Both the position numbers and the translations under genes were made by a program. From positions 496,001 through 560,000 of the forward strand of contig NZ_FWZU01000002.1 of assembly GCF_900177375.1 (NCBI RefSeq): a stretch of 64,000 nt of DNA. The letters run 5' to 3'. How positions within the stretch are numbered: position 1 is the stretch's first letter; the number at the start of each line of letters is the position of its first letter. The notes below the pieces were generated by a model, which was not told the origin of the DNA, did not search any database, and was given only the letters and a program-made list of their open reading frames with translations. This DNA is from Desulfovibrio gilichinskyi. GTDB lineage: Bacteria > Desulfobacterota > Desulfovibrionia > Desulfovibrionales > Desulfovibrionaceae. Below are positions 47,171 to 56,854 of the stretch, piece by piece.

Positions 47171-47978
47171 GTCCCTCGGTTATGAATTTATGCGCAACGC
47201 TTTGATCGCAGGGTTGCTGGCTTCCATTATCTGCGGAATTATCGGCTCATTGGTGGTGGTCAACCGCGTTGTGCTTCTTGCCGGAGGAATCGCTCATGCC
47301 TCGTATGGCGGAGTGGGGCTGGCCTTTTTTCTGGGTCTTCCTATGCTTCCGGTTACTGCGGTTTTTGCCGTGTGTGCGGCTTTGCTTATGGCGCTCGTAA
47401 CCATGCGGGTAAAAGAGCGGGCTGACACTTTTATCGGCGTTATGTGGGCTGGAGGGATGGCACTTGGTATTATCCTTCTCGACATCACTCCCGGCTATAA
47501 TGTTGACCTAATGAGTTATCTTTTCGGAGGCATACTTGCCACTCCTAAGTCCGATCTGCTTTTGATGACTGCACTGGCTGTAATTGTGCTTTCTGTTGTT
47601 TTTGCCTGCTATAAAGGGTTTTGGGCCATGTCATTTGATGAGGATTTTGCCAGAGCCAGAGGCGTTCCGGTTACATTGCTTTATTTTATAATGCTTGCAT
47701 TGATCGCTCTTAGTGTTGTGATGGTAATCCGTGTTGTCGGGCTTATTCTGGTTATTGCACTTTTGACGATTCCTCCGCAGATTGCCGAAAGCAGAACCTC
47801 ATCACTGCATACAATGATGATTCTTTCAACTTTGCTCAGCATGATTTTTTGTGTGACGGGACTGCTTTTATCCTACGAGCTCAACGTTTCGTCAGGGGCA
47901 ACTATCATCGGAGTAAGTGTGCTGGGATTTATTATTTCTCTTTTGGTAAATAAAATTAAAGGTCACCGTGGTGCTTGA
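47163..47978 (+). CDS. Zinc/manganese-type ABC transporter permease
   Basis: A 271-residue inner-membrane protein with about eight hydrophobic segments, of the ZnuB/TroC (ABC-3) family: NALIAGLLASIICGIIGSLV, LAGGIAHASYGGVGLAFFLG, DLMSYLFGGILAT, VVGLILVIALLTIPPQIAE, SYELNVSSGATIIGVSVLGF. ATG 47163, with AAGGAG upstream, overlaps the end of the ATPase gene. Together they import Zn2+ or Mn2+; the substrate cannot be told from sequence. Confidence 0.88.
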   Translation: MIESLGYEFMRNALIAGLLASIICGIIGSLVVVNRVVLLAGGIAHASYGGVGLAFFLGLPMLPVTAVFAVCAALLMALVTMRVKERADTFIGVMWAGGMALGIILLDITPGYNVDLMSYLFGGILATPKSDLLLMTALAVIVLSVVFACYKGFWAMSFDEDFARARGVPVTLLYFIMLALIALSVVMVIRVVGLILVIALLTIPPQIAESRTSSLHTMMILSTLLSMIFCVTGLLLSYELNVSSGATIIGVSVLGFIISLLVNKIKGHRGA

Positions 47979-48066
47979 AAATATCAGGTTTAAATTGGAA
48001 AAGCCGCCTCTCCTCATATAAAGAGGTGCGGATATTTGATTTGATACAAGTATTTTATTATTTATA

Positions 48067-48102
48067 AAAAAAGGCGAATTTCATTAGAAATTCGCCTTTT
48101 TT
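48067..48102. terminator. Bidirectional terminator between permease and chemoreceptor
   Basis: A 15-bp perfect stem (48068-48082 with 48087-48101), flanked by A- and T-runs, lies between convergent genes. Confidence 0.9.
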
Positions 48103-48122
48103 AGATTTTATAGAGTGATAAA

Positions 48123-50531
48123 TTAAGACTGCATATTCCTGATGAGTGTCTTAATTTTTGATGCCAGTTTGGCTACCTCTGCAATGGCTTCCGCTGATTG
48201 TTCTGTCGCTTGAGCAGATTCTGCTGATATTTGATTAATCTCTTCAGTTGCTCTGTTGATTTCTTCACTTGTTGCGGACTGCTGTTCCGCGGCTGTTGCT
48301 ATGCCGTGAATCTGGTCAGCGGACGCTTCAACCATATCAACTATTTCATTTAAAGCTTTTCCTGATTTGGCTACAAGGTCAGTCGATTCAACAATAGATC
48401 CGACAGCAGTATCCGTTGCCGTGATATTTGTGCGAGTGCTGGTTTGGATCGATTTAATCGCCTCGCCGACCTGTTTTGTGGCATCCATGGTTTTTTCAGC
48501 CAGCTTACGGACTTCATCCGCAACAACTGCAAATCCACGTCCTGCTTCACCTGCTCTGGCTGCTTCAATCGCTGCATTAAGTGCCAATAAGTTTGTCTGA
48601 TCTGCAATGTCGGTAATAACATTCATTACAGAGCCTATCGCTTCGGTTTGAACTCCAAGCTGTTCCATGCTTGACCTAAGTTCTTCAGAATTTGTCTCAA
48701 GAGCTTTTATAGAGATAACTACCTGGCCTACTAAATTTTGTCCTTCAACCGCTTTAGCTTTAGTTACTTTTGCATTTTCGGATGCTTCACCTGCATTGCG
48801 GGCAACTTCAAGGACTGTTGAGTTCATTTCTTCCATTGCAGTTGCTGTTTCACTTGCTCTTGCCTGCTGAGTTTCAGCACCTCTGCGTGATTGCTCAACC
48901 TGTGCAGCCAGTTCTTCTGCGGCGGAGGAAAGCTGATCGGATATGCCGTCAGCTTCGCGCGCAGTTTCTGCAATTTTTTCACTCTGTGCAGTAATAGCCT
49001 GTTCGTTTTCTTTGATGGTTGTCACATCATTCATAATCATGAATGCGCCGATAAGTTTGCCATCAAGGTCATGCAACGGCGCAATGTCTATTACTGCAAA
49101 GAACTGTTTGCCGCTTTTATTTTCTGCGGATATTTCGATATTTGTCTTGTTCTGATTATTACGGATGCAATCTGCGATGGTCTCAGTAATAGTCGAATGA
49201 TTCAGCAAATTATGGACGGAGGTTCCAATATACTCGTTTAGTGTTCCGGAATAGCCGAACTGATCAAGCAAGTGTTGGTTGATGAAAGTGATATTTTCAT
49301 CAAGGTCTACAACTACACATGGAAGTGTTAAACCGTTTAGCAGACCACTTGAAAAACCAAGTTTGTGTTTGAGTTCTAAAACCATGCTTTTAACCGAAGC
49401 AATCGTTTCACCTACAACATCATCTGCTCCATATTCGAGATCTGAATCGTAATCGCCTTTTGATACTTTAGCCGTGAATTTTGAAAGGCTGTGCAGCGGT
49501 TTTGTCGTGTATTTAATAAGGAGCAGGAGGATAATCACTGAGACGAAAAGGGCTATAACTGCAATGACTATATTGGTAATGAAAATGTCTTTATCAACAC
49601 CATGAGTCATCTCTTCTTTATTCATTATGAATGCGAAGGACCAGTTCCACGGTTTAAAGAGAGTGACGAAGGCAACTTTTTCTTTTCCATCTTTAGTATA
49701 GCGGACAAGTCCATCAGTTGCTTGTTCAAATTTGTCCCAGTAAGGTTCACCAGATAAGTTATTACCTTTCATTGTGGGATGGAGAAGTATTTCACCTTTC
49801 TTATTGAAAATGGTTGCATAACCCGTCCCACCGACATTAGCAGTGCTTACTGATTTTTCGAACGCAGGGGTTATAATTTTGCGCCCTACGAATATCACAC
49901 TGACAATTTTCCCTCTAAGGTTTTGTAAAGGTTTGTAGGCAGTAATGTACCATCCGTTTACTACATATGCCATACCGTAATATGTTTTACCTTCCATTAC
50001 AGCTTTATAGACTGGGCTGCTGGAAGGAATATATGTTCCTGTTGCGCGGTTTCCGTCAGTCTTTAAAACATTAGTGGAAACTCTTAAAAGTTTATCAGGT
50101 AGAACTTGAAAGACTGTAGCCGTTCCGCCTACTGTTTTTTGCAGATCGTCAACTATATCGAATGATCCGTTCATAACTATTCCACCGAATTCTAAAGAGG
50201 GAATAGTTACGTTTTCGCTTTGTTTTGTTACTTGATTAGTAATTGTTACGTTAAGAGGAGCACGTTTATTAAGTTTTGGAAATCCTAACGAAAATATTCG
50301 TTTATCCATGATATCAATGTCAGCTTTGACTTTATCAAGGATGATATCATTTTGCATTTCCATAAGAGAGTGAACGCCTTCCGCAATTGAAGCCATGGAC
50401 GTTTCGCCTAATATATTCAAAGATGTCTGAACTTTGTACAGGTTGATTGTCGTCATAGATATGATGGTTGCCATAACTATTGCGACGGCTCCAAGCATCA
50501 GTTTTGCTTGAAAAGATAATTTTTTAAACAC
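48123..50531 (-). CDS. Methyl-accepting chemotaxis protein with Cache and PAS domains
   Basis: An 802-residue chemoreceptor. Transmembrane helix (about 8-30), periplasmic single-Cache-like domain of the Cache_3/PilJ-adjacent type (about 33-285, with [26 protein letters not shown] and [20 protein letters not shown]). Then a second transmembrane helix (about 295-318), HAMP, PAS (about 395-500, [20 protein letters not shown]) and the signalling domain, tip [19 protein letters not shown] near residue 657. The start is GTG 50531, 6 bp after AGGAG; the frame extends to 50579 without a better SD. The PAS domain suggests internal energy or redox sensing in addition to the periplasmic ligand. The cytoplasmic part is closely similar to the receptor at 7832. 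Confidence 0.93.
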   Translation of the reverse strand: MFKKLSFQAKLMLGAVAIVMATIISMTTINLYKVQTSLNILGETSMASIAEGVHSLMEMQNDIILDKVKADIDIMDKRIFSLGFPKLNKRAPLNVTITNQVTKQSENVTIPSLEFGGIVMNGSFDIVDDLQKTVGGTATVFQVLPDKLLRVSTNVLKTDGNRATGTYIPSSSPVYKAVMEGKTYYGMAYVVNGWYITAYKPLQNLRGKIVSVIFVGRKIITPAFEKSVSTANVGGTGYATIFNKKGEILLHPTMKGNNLSGEPYWDKFEQATDGLVRYTKDGKEKVAFVTLFKPWNWSFAFIMNKEEMTHGVDKDIFITNIVIAVIALFVSVIILLLLIKYTTKPLHSLSKFTAKVSKGDYDSDLEYGADDVVGETIASVKSMVLELKHKLGFSSGLLNGLTLPCVVVDLDENITFINQHLLDQFGYSGTLNEYIGTSVHNLLNHSTITETIADCIRNNQNKTNIEISAENKSGKQFFAVIDIAPLHDLDGKLIGAFMIMNDVTTIKENEQAITAQSEKIAETAREADGISDQLSSAAEELAAQVEQSRRGAETQQARASETATAMEEMNSTVLEVARNAGEASENAKVTKAKAVEGQNLVGQVVISIKALETNSEELRSSMEQLGVQTEAIGSVMNVITDIADQTNLLALNAAIEAARAGEAGRGFAVVADEVRKLAEKTMDATKQVGEAIKSIQTSTRTNITATDTAVGSIVESTDLVAKSGKALNEIVDMVEASADQIHGIATAAEQQSATSEEINRATEEINQISAESAQATEQSAEAIAEVAKLASKIKTLIRNMQS

Positions 50532-50668
50532 GCATAACTCCTGATCCAAGGTTATGAACTTGCATGGTATAATCTGCAATGTACTCTTTACAAATAATAG
50601 TCAAAATTATCAATTAATATATGAATTAAATTCATAGTTTGATGATAATACCAAAATTTTAATGGTTT

Positions 50669-51106
50669 TTAATTACTTTCATGTAATGGTCGTGATATTT
50701 TTGACAAAAGCTTAATAACGTTACTTTCCTTTTCGTTTTTTACACGCGATATTCTTGGAGCTGCTTTAGCATAATATACAATGATACTATCACCGCCGGA
50801 GAGGGCCTGCCATTGTCTGTCGGGGATGCCGGCGATTTTTTCCTGAGTCTGTCCAAGCGGGTCAATAAATTGATACCGTATAAAATGTTCGACTTTTGGG
50901 TCGGCAGAAGATTGCAACTCATGATGATTAACGCTTATTTTTTCAATCACTGTTCCTACTGTTTCACTTTCTCCAAATGCTCTGATCCGTTCAATTCTTA
51001 TTTCTTGGTATGGAATAGCGTACAGGGCGCATAAGAAAAGAAATGCTCCGACAATCAGCAAGTTTTTTTTAACGGGAGAATAGTTTGGAATATAAAATAT
51101 ACTCAT
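50669..51106 (-). CDS. DUF3592-like membrane protein
   Basis: A 145-residue protein with one N-terminal transmembrane helix (about 13-32) and a DUF3592-type soluble part: TVGTVIEKISVNHHEL, FIRYQFIDPLGQTQE and YYAKAAPRISRV near the end, i.e. the extended beta pattern with V-x-Y-F/Y. The function of the family is unknown. The SD is poor. Its stop is about 140 bp from the downstream chemoreceptor start, and the gap upstream (51107-51327) holds only short inverted repeats. Confidence 0.65.
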   Translation of the reverse strand: MSIFYIPNYSPVKKNLLIVGAFLFLCALYAIPYQEIRIERIRAFGESETVGTVIEKISVNHHELQSSADPKVEHFIRYQFIDPLGQTQEKIAGIPDRQWQALSGGDSIIVYYAKAAPRISRVKNEKESNVIKLLSKISRPLHESN

Positions 51107-51327
51107 TGTTCAAAAGGTATCACCAGCGTCTTTGGTAGGCAAGTGACATGTCTAAACTTATCAGTAAAACTGATTACATAAGGTAGCAAAGTTTTATGAA
51201 AGGCGAAAAATGGAGGAGTGAACTCACTAAGTGATTCTTTTTGAAGATAAGGAGATTAATAAAATGAATTAGGATGGATTTGTTAAAACCAAGAGATTCA
51301 ATAAAATAAATTTCTTGGCTGTTTTGC

Positions 51328-51954
51328 CTAATTTTTGGATAGGGCAATTTTTAATCCTAGCGCGATAAAGACTACACCGGAGAGAGCTTCGAGTCTTTTT
51401 TTGAATTTACTTCCGGAAATAAGCGGGCGCATTTTTCCAAGAGTCAGGGATAACGAACCAAGCCACATAACTCCCATGCAGATATGAATGCTCATAAGTA
51501 AAAAAGATTTCTCAATAATATTATCAGCAGGGGATATAAATTGCGGCAGAAGTGCAAGATAGAATACAGCTACTTTGGGGTTTAGAACATTTGTCAGAAA
51601 TCCCTCGCGGACAGATGATGTAAAATTTCGTTTAGAGCCGTTGTTGATGACTTGTAATTCTTCTGAGTCAGTTCTGCTACGCCGCAGTGATTGTATTCCA
51701 AGGTAAATTATATAGAGGGCTCCGGCCATTTTGACGAATTCAAATGCAGTCGCAGAGTTCATGAGAATCATGGACAGACCGAACGCCGATGCCATCGCGT
51801 GGACAAGTAGCCCCGCGTTAACGCCAACCACGGTGCACAGCCCGTCTGATGTTGAGCGGGTCAGCGTATTGTTAACAACCAGCATTGTATCAGAGCCGGG
51901 AGTGACGGTTAAGATTGCAACAATCGGAATAAAAGCAAGAGTCAGTCCATCCAT
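51328..51954 (-). CDS. LysE/RhtB-family amino-acid exporter
   Basis: A 208-residue, six-helix inner-membrane protein. FIPIVAILTVTPGSDTMLVV contains the TPGPD-type family motif, followed by GVNAGLLVHAMASAFGLSMI, GALYIIYLGIQSLR, FLTNVLNPKVAVFYLALLPQ and VFIALGLKIALS. It exports amino acids such as threonine, homoserine or lysine in relatives. The start is the ATG at 51954 (GAGGG 8 bp before). It lies 38 bp downstream of gmhA on the same strand. Confidence 0.9.
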   Translation of the reverse strand: MDGLTLAFIPIVAILTVTPGSDTMLVVNNTLTRSTSDGLCTVVGVNAGLLVHAMASAFGLSMILMNSATAFEFVKMAGALYIIYLGIQSLRRSRTDSEELQVINNGSKRNFTSSVREGFLTNVLNPKVAVFYLALLPQFISPADNIIEKSFLLMSIHICMGVMWLGSLSLTLGKMRPLISGSKFKKRLEALSGVVFIALGLKIALSKN

Positions 51955-51992
51955 TTTATATCCCTCAACGAACACGATTATTCTGGAAAAAA

Positions 51993-52610
51993 TTATTCTG
52001 AAATAAGGTATGGCTCCAGTTCTGAAACTGCTTCAAAAAGAAAATGGTCGATAAGCTCGCAGAACAGATGTCCGACAGCAATATGAACTTCCTGCACAAT
52101 GGCTGTGTCTTTGCTTGGAATGCTTATTATGTGATCACAAATAGGAAGCATTTCACCTGAACTCATGCCGGTCATGCCGATTGTCACCATCTGTTTCCGT
52201 TTCGCTTCTTTCAATGCTCTTATCACATTCGGACTTGTGCCGGAAGTGCTGATGCCGACAAGTACGTCTCCGGGTGCTCCTAAAGCTGCAACCTGTTTTT
52301 CAAATATCATATCAAAGGAATAGTCGTTTCCAATTGACGTGAGTATTGATGAGTCGGTAGTAAGGGCAAGTCCGGGTAATGGTGGGCGTTCAAGTTTAAA
52401 CCTGTTCACCAGTTCAGCTGCAAGGTGTTGACAATCAGCCGCGCTGCCGCCATTGCCACAGAATAAAATTTTCGATCCCTGAGCAAGGCGGACAGCCATG
52501 GCTCTGGATATTTCAACAACTGACTGAGCGTCCTGTTCAAAAAAGGCTTCTCTTACTTCAAGGCCGGAGCGGGCGTGATCGAGTACCTTTTGCAGAGCTG
52601 TCTGGGACAT
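51993..52610 (-). CDS. gmhA: Sedoheptulose-7-phosphate isomerase
   Basis: A 205-residue SIS-domain isomerase, the first step of ADP-heptose synthesis for lipopolysaccharide core. Seen: GSKILFCGNGGSAADCQHLAAEL, RPPLPGLALTTDSSILTSIG, VGISTSGTSPNVIRAL, and TAIVQEVHIAVGHLFCELID with the catalytic Glu/His. AAGGAAAA precedes ATG 52610. Upstream gene of the LysE-type exporter. Confidence 0.93.
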   Translation of the reverse strand: MSQTALQKVLDHARSGLEVREAFFEQDAQSVVEISRAMAVRLAQGSKILFCGNGGSAADCQHLAAELVNRFKLERPPLPGLALTTDSSILTSIGNDYSFDMIFEKQVAALGAPGDVLVGISTSGTSPNVIRALKEAKRKQMVTIGMTGMSSGEMLPICDHIISIPSKDTAIVQEVHIAVGHLFCELIDHFLFEAVSELEPYLISE

Positions 52611-52782
52611 ATATTTTCCTTATTGGGAGTTTGATTTTTAATCCGTATGGTGAATTCCGTTTATAGGAAATAAATCCGTGTGGCAATATGCGTGATTCGG
52701 CTTTTGTAAAACATTGATCATATATAAAGTAATTATTTATATTAGTTAACAGATCAAAACAATCTTTGCGGAGTATATACCT

Positions 52783-53904
52783 GTGAATAAGTTTTTATTT
52801 TTTGCATTTTTTTCACTCATTATCGGTTTTGCGGGATGTAGTTCCAAAAATATATCCGCGCCTTCTTCTGATTTGGATGCAATGATCGGCCAGATGGTTA
52901 TGGTCGGATTCAGAGGGATGGAGGCCAAAGCTGACAGCTTGATTGTAAAGGATATTCGCGATGCTCGCATCGGCGGGGTCATTCTTTTCAGTAAAGACTG
53001 TGCGCTGAACAGCACTGAGCGAAATATTGCTGATTACAAACAGGTGAAAGAACTGACGGCTTCACTTCAGACTCAAGCCCGTATCCCGCTTTTTATTGCA
53101 GCGGATCAGGAAGGTGGACTGATTTGCCGATTTGCCGCCGACAGAGGTTTTCCAGCAACTTCTTCTGCTGCGGAATTAGGGAACAGCGGTGATTTGAGCG
53201 CCGCCGTTAAAGCCGGTGAAATTATAGGAAAAACTTTAAGCAAAGTCGGCGTTAATGTAGATTTTGCTCCGGTTGTGGATGTGAACCGTAATGCTGCAAA
53301 CCCGGTGATAGCCGCATTGCAGCGGAGTTTTTCTGATGATCCGGCAATTGTCGCTGATTTTGCCGGAAGTTTTATCGATGGTTTGCACTCTGAAAAAGTC
53401 ATTTCCTGCTTGAAACATTTTCCTGGTCACGGCAGTTCCACCGCAGACAGTCATAAAGGTTTTACCGATGTAACGGATTCGTGGTCAAACGAAGAGCTTA
53501 TTCCATTTCGCAGGCTTATTAAAAGTCATAAGGTTGACATGGTCATGACAGCTCATATCTATAACAAGAACCTTGATATAAAATATCCTGCAACTCTTTC
53601 TCGTGCTGTTATCACTGGAATTTTACGCAAACAGCTTGGATTTAAGGGTGTTATTATTACTGATGATATGCAGATGCAGGCTGTGAGCGGTGAATATGGG
53701 TTTAAAGACAGTGTATTTAAAGCTGTAAATGCCGGAGCTGATATATTGTTATTTGGAAATAATCTCATATATGAACCTGGATTAGGATTTAAAGCTGTTA
53801 AAGTGCTTAAAGAACTTGTCCGTGAAGGCAGTATTTCTGAAGAGCGAATAAAACAATCATATAAGAGGATAATGAATCTTAAGAGTCGTTATCATCTAAT
53901 TTAA
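52783..53904 (+). CDS. nagZ: Beta-N-acetylhexosaminidase (GH3), lipoprotein form
   Basis: A 373-residue GH3 hydrolase releasing GlcNAc from peptidoglycan fragments. Seen: IPLFIAADQEGGLICRF, VNVDFAPVVDVNRNAANPVI, SCLKHFPGHGSSTADSHKG (His/Asp catalytic loop), MTAHIYNKNL and VIITDDMQMQAVSG with the nucleophile Asp. The N-terminus has a signal peptide and lipobox FAGC, so this NagZ should be envelope-anchored, unlike the cytosolic E. coli enzyme. GTG 52783 with GGAG about 10 bp upstream. Converges on the kinase at 53908 with only 3 bp between stops. Confidence 0.9.
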   Translation: MNKFLFFAFFSLIIGFAGCSSKNISAPSSDLDAMIGQMVMVGFRGMEAKADSLIVKDIRDARIGGVILFSKDCALNSTERNIADYKQVKELTASLQTQARIPLFIAADQEGGLICRFAADRGFPATSSAAELGNSGDLSAAVKAGEIIGKTLSKVGVNVDFAPVVDVNRNAANPVIAALQRSFSDDPAIVADFAGSFIDGLHSEKVISCLKHFPGHGSSTADSHKGFTDVTDSWSNEELIPFRRLIKSHKVDMVMTAHIYNKNLDIKYPATLSRAVITGILRKQLGFKGVIITDDMQMQAVSGEYGFKDSVFKAVNAGADILLFGNNLIYEPGLGFKAVKVLKELVREGSISEERIKQSYKRIMNLKSRYHLI

Positions 53905-53907
53905 ATA

Positions 53908-56439
53908 TTAGTTCTGTATAGTTGGCAGCATGATTGTAAATGTAGTCCCTTTTTCTTTAGAGGAATGTACACTCAGAGTTCCCTTATGATTTTGTGTAAT
54001 TATAAAATATGAAACAGAAAGACCAAGCCCGGTACCATTTCCGGGCTCTTTTGTAGTATAAAACGGTTCAAAAACTCTTTTTCTGGTATCGTGGTCCATT
54101 CCAGGCCCATTGTCAGAAATAGAACATTTTATCATGTTGCCTAAATTTGAAGTTTTAATAATGATCTCAGGCGTAACCGTCATGTCATCCCAGTCAAACA
54201 TTGCCTGCGCAGAGTTTCTAAGTAAGTTGAGTATGACTTGTTCAATCTCGGTTTTGGAGCAAAAAATCGGAGTCAATGATTCTGCATAATCTTTAGTTAT
54301 TTTTATTTTTTTAAAATCATGCTTTTTATTAGGGTCATAGTCTTGCAGAGCTAAGGATAGAGAATTATCGATTAGATCTCTGATGTCACAGGATGCTTTG
54401 CTGAAATTGCTCTTACGGCTGAATTCGAGCATGCGCGAAACTATTTCAGCCGCGCGAACTCCAGCTTCAGTAATTCCTTCTATAATATTAATGATTTTAC
54501 GGTCTTCTACATATGCGATTATCGAGTCTATATTGCATCCGGCTTTTTCTGCGGCCAGTGTATTAGGAGCAAGGTCAGGAGAGAGTCTTCTGACAATATT
54601 TTGAATGCCTTGCAGAATCCCCCCAAGCGGATTGTTAATCTCGTGGGCCATTCCTGCCGCAAGACCTCCGATGGACATCATTTTCTCTGTCTGAATCATC
54701 ATTTCTTCGATTCGGGCCCGTTCTGTTGCATCATCAATTCGTATAACTGCTCCCTTAATATCTCCGCTGAGCGGGTAGATCATGATATCTTGAAATTTTT
54801 GTCCGTCCTGACCATATGGTGAGCGAATTTCTGTTTCAGGTATTCCTGTCTCGATGGCTTTTTCAATATGTGATGAGTATTTTGTAAGAGCTGGAAAAGC
54901 CTCACCTATTTTTTCCCCGAGAAGTCGGTTTGCCGCTATTGTAGATCTTTTTTCTGCATTTGAATTAAAGTGAATGATTTCTCCTTCACTGTTGACTCCG
55001 ATTATCAGCGACGGCATCGAATCTATGATGTCCTTTATGTAATTTCTTGTTTGCTGCAGTTCCAGTTCAACACGTTTGCGCTCAGTTATATCAGTACCGA
55101 CTGAAAGGATTTCAATCGCGTTTCCTTCGTCGTCATAAACAGGGCTGTTTGACCAGTAAAGCCATACCTTATGCCCGTCTTTACGGATATTTTGATTTAT
55201 TTTGTTCGGAAAGTCCTCGGGATGTTCAAGCATTTTAAATATAAAATTTTCAAGGTCTGAGTCTCCGCTTTCAGTCGCAGTTACAATAGTTCCTATAATA
55301 CTTTTTCCGAGTATTTCCTGCTGAGAGAATCCGAAAAATGACTGCGCATATTCATTAAAGAAAGTGCAATTCCCTTTCAGATCCATTCTGAGAATTATGC
55401 TGTGAGCTCTTTGAACTAAGTCTTTATATTCTTGTCTTGATTTAGAAAGATCTTTTGAATGAACCGCAACTTCATCAAGTAATTGCAATATGTTACCGGC
55501 AAAAAAAGCAGCGGTAAAAATGTACTCACGGTTTTCAATAAAAGACATTTTTTCAACTTCAGCGTTCCAGTCAACTTTCCTTATATTTTCAGCAGCATAT
55601 TCTATGGCATGTAGATGAGTTAGCTTTTGAACCGGCGGCATTGATACATCGGCGAGCAGCTCTCTTATGCGGGCAAAATCTTTTTCCGTATCTGCAAGAT
55701 CCCATGTTAGAAACGTAGATCTTTTAAGGATTATAATGACGGTAGTAATAGCAAGAAATATAAACAGCAAAACGCAATAAAATTCATTGGAAATGTCTTT
55801 TGCAACAATAATTGTAACTAAGCCGGCTTTATCAATTTGTCTTTCGGCTGAGGTAAATATGTGCAGTGAAGATATCATTATTCTATGCAGTTTTTCATAG
55901 TGAAGATTGTGAAGGTCCCCTGTATGGAAAATACAGTTATTGTCGTTATTAAATATGAAAAGTTCTGTTTCCTGCGGTGAGACCGGGATTAGATCTTCAG
56001 AATTGAGTTCCAAAATTATAAAAGAATTATCGAGCCGTTTGACCAAATAGAGTTGGGTTTTGTCTTGTCCGTTTCCTGAGAATAAAGAGGATTGTCCGGG
56101 GGCATAGTCTTTAATTTTATTAAATAAAAAAGAATCTGATATATCTGGATTTTCTACAGGATAAGGTCTGCTGTTGAAGATCTCTCCTTGCGTTGAAACT
56201 CTGAGTATAGAGGTTATACCATAATCAAGAGAATTCTTCGACTGCATTATCTTTTCAATGAAATCAATTCTATTAGAGAAGTATGTTCCCCATGTGTCAG
56301 CTTTTTCATTTATTTCGTTATTAATCATCCAAGAGAAAAGCATAAGTGAAAGTAATAAGCCCATAATGGAAATTATAAGTAAAAAGGAAAGGTAATTGCG
56401 TATGCGTTTGCTGAGCGTATGTATGCTTCTGATTTTCAT
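53908..56439 (-). CDS. Membrane PAS-PAS sensor histidine kinase
   Basis: An 843-residue orphan sensor kinase. Transmembrane helix (about 13-36), periplasmic sensor (about 40-210), second helix (about 213-233), linker, PAS 1 (about 335-455, LRMDLKGNCTFFNEYAQSFF; PAC WSNSPVYDDEGNAIEI), PAS 2 (about 460-575). Then HisKA with the His in GMAHEINNPLGG (about residue 599) and HATPase with NLLRNSAQAM, DNGPGM and GTGLGLSVSYF. The HisKA-ATPase half is a close paralogue of the kinase at 5326, including a 30-residue insertion between H-box and second helix. No response regulator is adjacent. Possible partners are encoded elsewhere. Confidence 0.9.
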   Translation of the reverse strand: MKIRSIHTLSKRIRNYLSFLLIISIMGLLLSLMLFSWMINNEINEKADTWGTYFSNRIDFIEKIMQSKNSLDYGITSILRVSTQGEIFNSRPYPVENPDISDSFLFNKIKDYAPGQSSLFSGNGQDKTQLYLVKRLDNSFIILELNSEDLIPVSPQETELFIFNNDNNCIFHTGDLHNLHYEKLHRIMISSLHIFTSAERQIDKAGLVTIIVAKDISNEFYCVLLFIFLAITTVIIILKRSTFLTWDLADTEKDFARIRELLADVSMPPVQKLTHLHAIEYAAENIRKVDWNAEVEKMSFIENREYIFTAAFFAGNILQLLDEVAVHSKDLSKSRQEYKDLVQRAHSIILRMDLKGNCTFFNEYAQSFFGFSQQEILGKSIIGTIVTATESGDSDLENFIFKMLEHPEDFPNKINQNIRKDGHKVWLYWSNSPVYDDEGNAIEILSVGTDITERKRVELELQQTRNYIKDIIDSMPSLIIGVNSEGEIIHFNSNAEKRSTIAANRLLGEKIGEAFPALTKYSSHIEKAIETGIPETEIRSPYGQDGQKFQDIMIYPLSGDIKGAVIRIDDATERARIEEMMIQTEKMMSIGGLAAGMAHEINNPLGGILQGIQNIVRRLSPDLAPNTLAAEKAGCNIDSIIAYVEDRKIINIIEGITEAGVRAAEIVSRMLEFSRKSNFSKASCDIRDLIDNSLSLALQDYDPNKKHDFKKIKITKDYAESLTPIFCSKTEIEQVILNLLRNSAQAMFDWDDMTVTPEIIIKTSNLGNMIKCSISDNGPGMDHDTRKRVFEPFYTTKEPGNGTGLGLSVSYFIITQNHKGTLSVHSSKEKGTTFTIMLPTIQN

Positions 56440-56826
56440 TATGCTGAAACTGTTTAGTTTTTTAAAATATTAGAAGAAGTGTCGGTTAAAAGATCCTGTT
56501 ACCCCTACTTATGCAAGTTCAATTTCTTTTTACAGGTAGATCATCAAACTGCACCTTGTAAAGATTTTCTTGCGGTGTATCAATGTAACTGCTTTGATTA
56601 ATTGTGTTTTAATAAACTGCAACATTCCTCTGCTTTTTAAGTCCAATATCCGCATTCGTCCGCTTAAGGGAGGAATCTTTTTCCGTTTCAAACGGGCAGA
56701 AGTTTCCGCATCTGTGCCTTATACCCCATTTCTTAAGTATTATTCATTTTTATATATGTCTAAAAATGCAATCTAAACAAAATGTTAAGGTTGTATAAAT
56801 CTAGAATTGTTAAATTAATCTTTCTT
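56440..56826. other. Intergenic region upstream of flagellin promoter
   Basis: About 390 bp separate the divergent kinase gene from the sigma-54 site. Short ORFs here have no SD. There are no repeats or RNA genes that I can recognise. Binding sites for a sigma-54 activator would be expected here, but none is recognisable by eye. Confidence 0.4.
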
Positions 56827-56844
56827 TAGGCATGACCATTGCAA
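56827..56844 (+). promoter_or_regulatory. Sigma-54 promoter of the flagellin gene
   Basis: TAGGCATGACCATTGCAA has GG at 56829-56830 and GC at 56841-56842, the exact 12-bp offset of -24/-12 promoters, with GGCA and TTGCAA matching the consensus. The predicted RNA start near 56854 gives a 5' leader of about 460 nt. Confidence 0.75.
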
Positions 56845-56854
56845 TGGCTTTTGC

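Noticed and set aside
51240-51275. AAGGAG followed by ATG AAT TAG in the DUF3592/LysE gap
   Set aside because: A start-stop coincidence in AT-rich DNA without a regulated gene downstream on that strand.
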